The position numbers and the translations under genes were made by a program. This document shows, piece after piece, positions 58,451 through 64,000 of a stretch of 64,000 nucleotides of DNA. The stretch's first letter is position 1. Each line of letters begins with the position of its first letter. The notes beneath the pieces are model-generated. The model saw nothing but the letters and a program-made list of their open reading frames with translations. It ran no database searches and was not told the DNA's origin. This DNA is from Copromyces sp. CBS 386.78 (lineage: Eukaryota > Ascomycota > Sordariomycetes > Sordariales > Sordariaceae), in the NCBI GenBank assembly GCA_030685235.1, contig MU839257.1:1-64000 (forward strand), written 5' to 3'.

Positions 58451-59523
58451 ATGGATTCCGGCAAGATGATGGACGACGCCGGCAAAGGTTTTGATGAGTT
58501 TGCCAAGAACGCAGGGAAGAGCTTCGAAGAAGCTGGCAAGGGAATGAACGACTTCGGAGAGAATATGAAGGCAAAGGGGAAAGAAGCTGGCAAAGGATTG
58601 GACGAGTTCGGAGAGAATGCAAAGAAGCAAGCGGAAGAAGTCGGCAAAGGGGCCGACGAGTTCGGGAAGAATATGTCTCAAACGTTCTCTGAACTTGTCG
58701 GAAAAGCTTTGAAGCAGGCCGAACAGGTAAACACAAGCTTATCGGTGCTCCGTTTGGCTCGCCTGAAGGCTGACTTACTTTTTGTTCACAGCGCATTGTC
58801 AACGTGGCCAAGGAGGTCTCGGAAGATGTGAAAGAGGCTCTTGGCCTGACACAGGATGCCAAGCATGAGCTTCCGGTTGTATGTCGTCTTCCTTCCCTTC
58901 TCTTTTTCACTATACGAGAACCGCCTGCTGACAAGTAGCCGCTCAGGTGGCCATGAAAGTGTCAGACTGGGCATCCAACATCCTGCCCAAACTGGTTGAG
59001 ACAGCCGGAGATCTTGGTGAGAGCATCAAAGAGCAGGTCAAAAAGGTCATCTCTCCGTCCCATTTCTGACCAAGTGCGTAACTGACCTTGTCACCTCAAT
59101 GATAGGCTCAAGACTGGGCTGCAGAAAACCCAGATGCTGTGATGTACATCTGGGTCGGCGTGGCAGGCGTCATCATTCTTGCGACATCCGGCTTGCTCAT
59201 GACACATATTTTGGGTGCCATTGGTTTCGGTGCTTCAGGTATCGCAGCAGGTAAGAGGTCCTCGAGAAAAAACACCGATGCCTTTCTCCCGAAGAGGTAC
59301 GTACTGACACTCGCCATCTGCTTGCTCAGGATCTGTGGCAGCAGCAATCCAATCCGGCATCGGAAATGTCGCGGCCGGAAGTGTCTTTGCTGGCCTCACG
59401 AGCGCAGCCATGGGTGGTGGTCTTGCGGGTACGGCCATTGCGGGTGTTGGTCAGGCTATAGGAGCCGCTATGGTGGCGGGTGGTGCTGCCGGTGCTGCTT
59501 CGAAGTTGATGAACAATGCCTAG
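58451..59523 (+). CDS. Ifi-6-16 domain protein with long amphipathic repeat head, copy 8
   Basis: Five exons: 58451-58726, 58792-58878, 58947-59036, 59106-59250 and 59330-59523; 263 residues. A donor nine bases later in exon 3 is equally possible. Exon 1 (92 codons) is an alanine/lysine/glutamate-rich array of imperfect units such as AGKGLDEFGENAKK, recalling LEA or apolipoprotein 11-mer helices. Exon 3 is the shared module (SDWASNILPKLVE). Exon 4 starts AQDWAAENP and encodes a helix ending IGFGASGIAAG. The phase-1 intron joins to SVAAAIQSGIGNVAAGSVFAG and an Ala/Gly-rich second helix. It is probably a membrane protein with a surface-active head. Function unknown. Confidence 0.77.
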
Positions 59524-60143
59524 AGTTTTAGAAGCTTGTCGACGTATGACAACATTTGTTTTTCGAGGGTCCAGAAAACGGAAATGGATTTAGGTGGATA
59601 GGTGATATCTGACAATCTATCAGATGCCCAAGAGTTGGCAGGGATGCTGATGACCGAGAGATGTTGTACTTGGAAGTAGGAGGGAAGATGTATCGTAGAT
59701 GACAAACGCCTAACGTAGGTAGCTGTGGTGCCATTCGATTCCGTGGGTTATTCAAGCCAAACGGGAAAGTTTCAGTTCCTTTAAATTGAATTGAACGGTG
59801 TTGGGAGAGACGTGGAGAAAGAAAAACACGCTTTACTGTGTTGAGTATCATGGATGTTCTGCACATGCCAGTTGGACACCGAAATCGCCACCGGCAGTCA
59901 CTCCTTATGAGCTGCACAGAGGCCTACCGCGGCAGCGTCGTCACGCACACCTCATGCGACAATGGGACGAATGCCACTGCAAGATCAGTGCGCATAACCG
60001 ACATTGAAAGATTTGTTCCTTCCCTCCTTCTCAACCCCACAACTTCATCCTGTCAATGTTCAACTCGGGACCACAGCACTCACCATTCACTTCCAATCAC
60101 ACCATCATTACACCCCGACTGCATTACACTGTATAATACCAAA
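59524..60143. other. Intergenic, no gene seen
   Basis: The 3' flank of copy 8 and promoter of copy 9, with a CA/TC-rich leader at 60,040-60,140. Confidence 0.5.
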
Positions 60144-60912
60144 ATGCCAGCATTTCCCTGGGATGAAGAAGGATGGGACGATCTTTCCCCAGAGGAGAAG
60201 CGTGAGAAAGTCAGTTGCCCATTCATTTCCAGAGCGGAAGATGCTGACTGAAATCGTGGCACTCCAGATCAAAGAATGGATTAAAAGAAACCGCGCCACA
60301 GCTGCAAGCATCGGGCTCGGTCTCGCGGGAGCGTCGATAGTCGTTGTCCCTGCGCTGGTCACGGCACCTGTTGTGGGTATTTTGGGTTTGTTTGGGTTTG
60401 GTTCTGGTGGCATTGTGGGAGGTAGGTCAAGAGTGTTCACCTCTCAGCTCATCTAGGTACTGACTAACAACCGTACAGGTTCTGTGGCAGCAGGATTGCA
60501 AGCAATGATTGGGAACGTTGCTGCTGGCAGCTGGTTCGCCACTCTCACGAGCACTGCAATGGGCGGATACGGACTAGCTGGTCTCACAACCGCCGTTCAG
60601 TCGGTCGGGGCGTACGCAACGGTGACTAGGCTTGCTAATGGCCTATGGAGCAGGAATGAAGGTAAAGAGGACGACGGAGAAGATAGTGCGGATACAGCTG
60701 GAGCCGGGCCCCCAAGCCCAAAAGCGCCCGAGGATGACGGAGATGGATCGGGTGCGGAAAAGACTCCTCGTGCGAGCCAGGAAAAACCGCGAGATAAGGA
60801 CTTTGACGAAGAGACAACATTGTCCGATGGCTCCGGGACCTCTGGTGAAGAGTCCTTCATACAAGTCCCGGATCCCTCTCCAGTCGGTCGGCGGATTATC
60901 ATCGATCTTTGA
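60144..60912 (+). CDS. Ifi-6-16 domain protein with acidic tail, copy 9
   Basis: Three exons: 60144-60209, 60268-60421 and 60479-60912; 217 residues. The start lies in AAAATGCC context. Exon 1 is an acidic head (WDEEGWDDLSPEEKREK). Exon 2 opens with IKEWIKRN, the shared juxtamembrane Trp motif, then a helix with VVVPALVTAPVVGILGLFGFG. The conserved phase-1 intron leads to SVAAGLQAMIGNVAAGSWFA and TAMGGYG, the clearest Ifi-6-16 signature in the window. After the second helix comes an acidic disordered tail of about 100 residues containing DKDFDEETTLSDGSG, a motif shared with copy 11. Intact; probably organelle membrane with a soluble acidic tail. Confidence 0.85.
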
Positions 60913-61317
60913 GAAACTTTGCAACTTGGTTCCTAGGGGTACCGAAAGCCCCACAAAAGCATATTGTCCATTTAGAAGTATGTTGGCCATTGCATCTGCG
61001 AAGGTACTTGGATACAGGCGATCCAAAAGCGATTGCGAATGGAAGAGAACGGCAACTGTCCTGCAAGGAGCCGTTACCAAACGCGATGCTCCAACGGAAG
61101 CAGTAAACGCACCTTTAGATATTTCGGTTATAAGAGTCGCTTCTCCCATGTCCAATGTCGAAGTCGTGTGCTCTCCATAAAGCAGTGTCTCGTCCTCTTC
61201 CGGGTTTCATCCCAGTGCTTGCAATCCTACGTTCCTCCCCTTTCTTCCGTCTCTGGGTTAACTGGTGCTGTTCAAGATTTTTGTTTCCACTTCATCCTTG
61301 TTGCCTGGGTCGCCAAG
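60913..61317. other. Intergenic, no gene seen
   Basis: The spacer between copies 9 and 10. The open frame of copy 10 extends back here but lacks a supported start. Confidence 0.4.
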
Positions 61318-62114
61318 ATGACTCAAAGACAATACTATACCCGCTGTTTGTGCCTGGCAGGAAAGCTTTCAACACCTGGGGGGGCAGAATTTCTCGTGGC
61401 TCACATACATTTACCACCTCGGGACCAGGCCAACGACTTCCCACCTCCTCCTCATGCTGATATGACGCGACAGGATCCCGGTGTTCCGTGTCAATGCTTG
61501 AGCGAACGCACTCGTCTCCCTGGAAGGTCCGATATAATCGGTGTCCATTTCCATCGCGAAGGGGATGATATATGGTGGGCTGGAGAGAGGACGCCCGATT
61601 CGCAAGTCAGTTTCGTATCTCTTTTTCTGTCTAGGTGATGCTTAGCTCAAGGATAAGCCCAGCCATCAAGCTCCAACGGCCTTCTGATTTCCGCTAAAAA
61701 AAGGTCTCTTCTCTTCTAGGGTTCGAGCATTAATAAAGGGGTCCTAGCCGGTTTGGCCGTGACTGCTATCCTTGTCGGTGTCGGAGCTGGGGTATTTTTT
61801 TTCACCCCCATTGCAGCACTTCCTGCAAGTGCATGGGCCCCTGCCCCTGGTGCCGTAGCCGCAAGCTTGCAGGCGGTAAAAGCCTTGTTTGGAGGTAATG
61901 GCGTCAAGGTACACTTCTATCTTCTAATTGAAAAATCGTCAATGATAGGGCTAACGATCGTTATTAGGCTCTGCAATCCTTGTACCACTTGCTCTTGCTG
62001 GATAGGCTGGACTCGGAGCCATATAGCATGGCCACCGAAAAAACGGTAGACGGAAAGTTCATCAAGAAGAAAGAGTCAACAATCGAGAACCATCTTCCTG
62101 TTTACCTCCACTAG
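61318..62114 (+). CDS. Divergent short cluster member, copy 10
   Basis: Exons 61318-61605, 61720-61908 and 61968-62114 give 207 residues; a start at 61,462 (159 residues) is equally good. All joins are phase 0. Exon 2 has one hydrophobic helix (GVLAGLAVTAILVGVGAGVF) followed by a Pro/Ala stretch and AVAASLQAVKALFGG, which resembles the join between the two halves of the Ifi-6-16 domain. The GNVxxGSWFA signature and second helix are missing and the Trp juxtamembrane motif is absent. The tail is Lys-rich and ends HLPVYLH. It looks like a decayed or specialised relative; assignment to the family rests partly on position. Confidence 0.5.
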
Positions 62115-62714
62115 AGGAGTACTTTGAGCGATTCGGGTCTCGAAACAAACGGTATATCCAGAAGGGTTGGGCAAGGTGACGAAGCTATCTAGTTGCTGTA
62201 GGTATCAAACAGATCTTATTCGTTCCCAGCTGCATGTAGGCGCTTGCTGCAGGCCGCCTTGCACATGCCAACTCATAGGTACAAGCTCATGTACATCCGG
62301 GCGGGCATCGCTGCGGGGTACACGGTAGCTGTGATATCTCGGACAGGCATCACTTTTCCATCTTCCACTTCTTCCTCTTGGTGAAATGTTCTCGGCCATA
62401 ATATCATTTGTTCCGCGCGGGTCCCACAACCATCCATTTCGCTGTTCTGGAGAACAATAACATCTCGAGGCCTGAAGACCTCCAGCATTCTTCTGTACCA
62501 CCCGACGCCACTGTCACACCTATCACCGCCGGGCCAATGTTTGAATGTGGCACGGAATCTTCATGACCACAAGAACAAAGGCATGTCCGCTTTCCAGTTC
62601 CTAGCCCCGCAGCAAAACTCTTTCCCACTTCCGACGTCCTGGTAACGATAAACCTAACCAATTCACATTGCGACATCATCAGTTGCAAGCCCTATCAGAC
62701 CAACGGAGATCAAA
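62115..62714. other. Intergenic, no gene seen
   Basis: The spacer between copies 10 and 11. Minus-strand frames here have no domain. Confidence 0.5.
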
Positions 62715-63651
62715 ATGACCGAACGCAAGACTCCACCAGGGGAACCCGATGATAAGGTCCCCCGGGAGCCATCCAAAAATGAGCCAGCGAAAGACTTAGA
62801 CACCTCATTCAAAGAAGACCCGGCAGAAACTAACACGCCATCAACCAACGATCCCCAAAACGGTCAACCCCAGCCGGACGATGACTTGCTCGAGAAGATA
62901 AGAAGGGTGAGTGTCCACTTCGCGTGTGGTTCCTCTTTCGGCTAGGCCCAAGTAAGACCAAGGACAGCTGATTGCGTTGCCCTACACAGGCAAAAGAATG
63001 GATCAAGCAAAACCCCAAAGCCGCAGCAGCTCTCGGTCTCACAGCCGGCGGACTAACAGTCGTCGCGGCCCCCGCGCTGTTGACCGGGCCAGTGTTGAGT
63101 ATGATGGGGTTTGGTTCCAGTGGAGTCGTAGGAGGTACGTGTATATCCCGTCTCTTGGCTGTGGATGCCATATCCTAACTCTCCCGCTCAGCGTTTGCGT
63201 CACTGCCCTATGCATTCCTGAAGATGAAGTTTGACCGTTTCGCTTTGTAGGGTCTGTCGCAGCCGGAATCCAAGGCATGATAGGTAACGTCGTGGCTGGT
63301 AGCTGGTTTGCTACAGCCACGAGTGCGGCGATGGGAGGGTATGGAGTCCCTGTTGTCGCGGCTGTTGGGCAAGGGGTCGGGGCGGCCGCGGCGTTTGTGG
63401 GTGGTGCGTATGCTGCTAAGGAGTTGAGGAACGAGAAAGAAGGTGAGGAGGCGGACGGGGGTAAGGTTGAAGGCGGCGAGGCTCCTCCAAATGACCCAAA
63501 GAACGAGGATCCTGACCATGATGACGGGGCAGGCACAGAGAAAGAGAAGGCCTCTCGTTGGAGGCAGAGTGGGCTGGGGCGCAGGGATTTCGACGACGAC
63601 GAGTCTACTTTGTTGGATGACTCTGACTCCGAGAACTCTGACGAGGACTAG
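62715..63651 (+). CDS. Ifi-6-16 domain protein with acidic tail, copy 11
   Basis: Three exons: 62715-62906, 62990-63134 and 63251-63651; 245 residues. Exon 1 is a polar Pro/Glu/Lys/Asp-rich head of 64 residues. Exon 2 opens AKEWIKQNP and encodes helix 1 with VVAAPALLTGPVLSMMGFG. The phase-1 intron in the Gly codon leads to SVAAGIQGMIGNVVAGSWFA and SAAMGGYGVPVV, then an Ala-rich helix 2. The tail of about 80 residues is strongly acidic and includes RRDFDDDESTLLDDSDS, clearly related to the copy 9 tail. Copies 9 and 11 share layout, so they are probably sister duplicates with copy 10 between them. Intact gene. Confidence 0.85.
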
Positions 63652-63916
63652 CTTCCTTACCTAGGAAGCCGCCATACGCGTCGCGTGATTCTTTCGAGTT
63701 GTTGTTGAACTAGATCGATCTTGGACAGAACCTGAACGTGGTCGTAGACCAGGGGCAACTATCTCTTGCCCGCCGCTCCTGCCCGCAGTTCTCGCCCGTG
63801 CCTGCCTCGAACCTGACACTCCCGCGTCTACCCCGCGTCATCCCAAGTCATAACCCCGTCTACAACTTGGGCAGGAGGTATATAAGGTCCTTTAGCTGAC
63901 CGTTGCCCCGTGGTGT
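63652..63916. other. Spacer before the tRNA-like gene
   Basis: C-rich. A TATATAAG box at 63,889-63,896 sits about 20-28 bases before the tRNA-like start. Confidence 0.45.
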
Positions 63917-64000
63917 GACCCGTTGGTGTAAATGGGAACATTCCTGGCGAGGTAAATCTTCGTCTGCATGCGTGCCGCAGGAAGACAACGGTTCGAATCC
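63917..64000 (+). tRNA. tRNA-like gene, cut by window end
   Basis: Begins GACCCGT, with an A box-like TGGTGTAAATGGG at 63,924 and a B box GGTTCGAATCC at 63,990-64,000. Anticodon-stem halves TCCTG and CAGGA enclose about 31 bases, so an intron is likely. The 3' acceptor strand lies outside the window. The anticodon could not be assigned. The 5' part resembles the tRNA-like gene at 32,094. Confidence 0.6.

Noticed and set aside
58362..58934. 190-codon minus-strand frame
   Set aside because: Exactly covers the repeat exon of copy 8; repetitive Lys/Glu codons leave the other strand open.
1..64000. CRISPR arrays, bacterial operons, ribosome binding sites, riboswitches
   Set aside because: The window is eukaryotic with spliceosomal introns; regular spaced repeats were not seen.

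Overview
The window comes from a filamentous ascomycete (Pezizomycotina, most likely a Sordariomycete). The genes are compact, with short GT-AG introns, and have ordinary GC content. They alternate with extremely AT-rich blocks in which retrotransposons are riddled with stop codons, with CpA and TpG depleted and TpA in excess. That is the signature of repeat-induced point mutation (RIP).

Layout. Bases 1 to about 17,800 are a RIP-mutated graveyard. It holds a Ty3/Gypsy element (RT with a mutated YLDD box near 3,270; integrase near 4,700-5,000), an unidentified AT-rich remnant, a Tad-like LINE (endonuclease near 12,450; RT with FADD at 14,087), and a short island that escaped mutation (about 15,150-15,650). 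Bases 17,900 to 39,440 are a conserved housekeeping/secretory segment. It holds a truncated ORF, a two-HKD phospholipase D-like protein (-), an M28 secreted leucine aminopeptidase (-), a DUF1295-type membrane protein (+), an AFG1-like mitochondrial AAA ATPase (-), an Hce2/Ecp2-like secreted effector (+), a tRNA-like gene, an FBPase/SBPase-family phosphatase (-), a HAD-like protein that seems to lack its catalytic Asp (+), and the pre-rRNA processing factor ESF1 (-). Bases 39,643-45,266 are a RIP-mutated Copia element with both LTRs and a CAATC target duplication. Its 5' LTR alone carries a 121-bp MITE. Insertion was about 200 bp upstream of the ESF1 start.

From about 47,100 to 63,650 lies the most striking part: eleven tandem, same-strand paralogues, all carrying all or part of a small glycine-rich two-helix membrane domain that I assign to the Ifi-6-16 family (vertebrate IFI6 and IFI27/ISG12). 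Ten look like genes and one is a frameshifted pseudogene. In most of them the domain is split by a phase-1 intron at the same Gly codon. Several carry a variable number of about 30-residue amphipathic modules upstream, each on its own phase-0/phase-0 exon, so exons could be duplicated or swapped without changing frame. The cluster shows birth-and-death features: short members, a frameshift, non-canonical GC-AG introns, and a disordered-protein gene on the opposite strand flanked by diverged direct repeats. Biological role is inferred only: these are probably intracellular membrane (mitochondrial or ER) proteins, possibly tied to cell death or defence as in animals. A second tRNA-like gene is cut by the right edge of the window.

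Exon joins were worked out by hand from reading frame, splice sites and comparison between paralogues. No database search was run.
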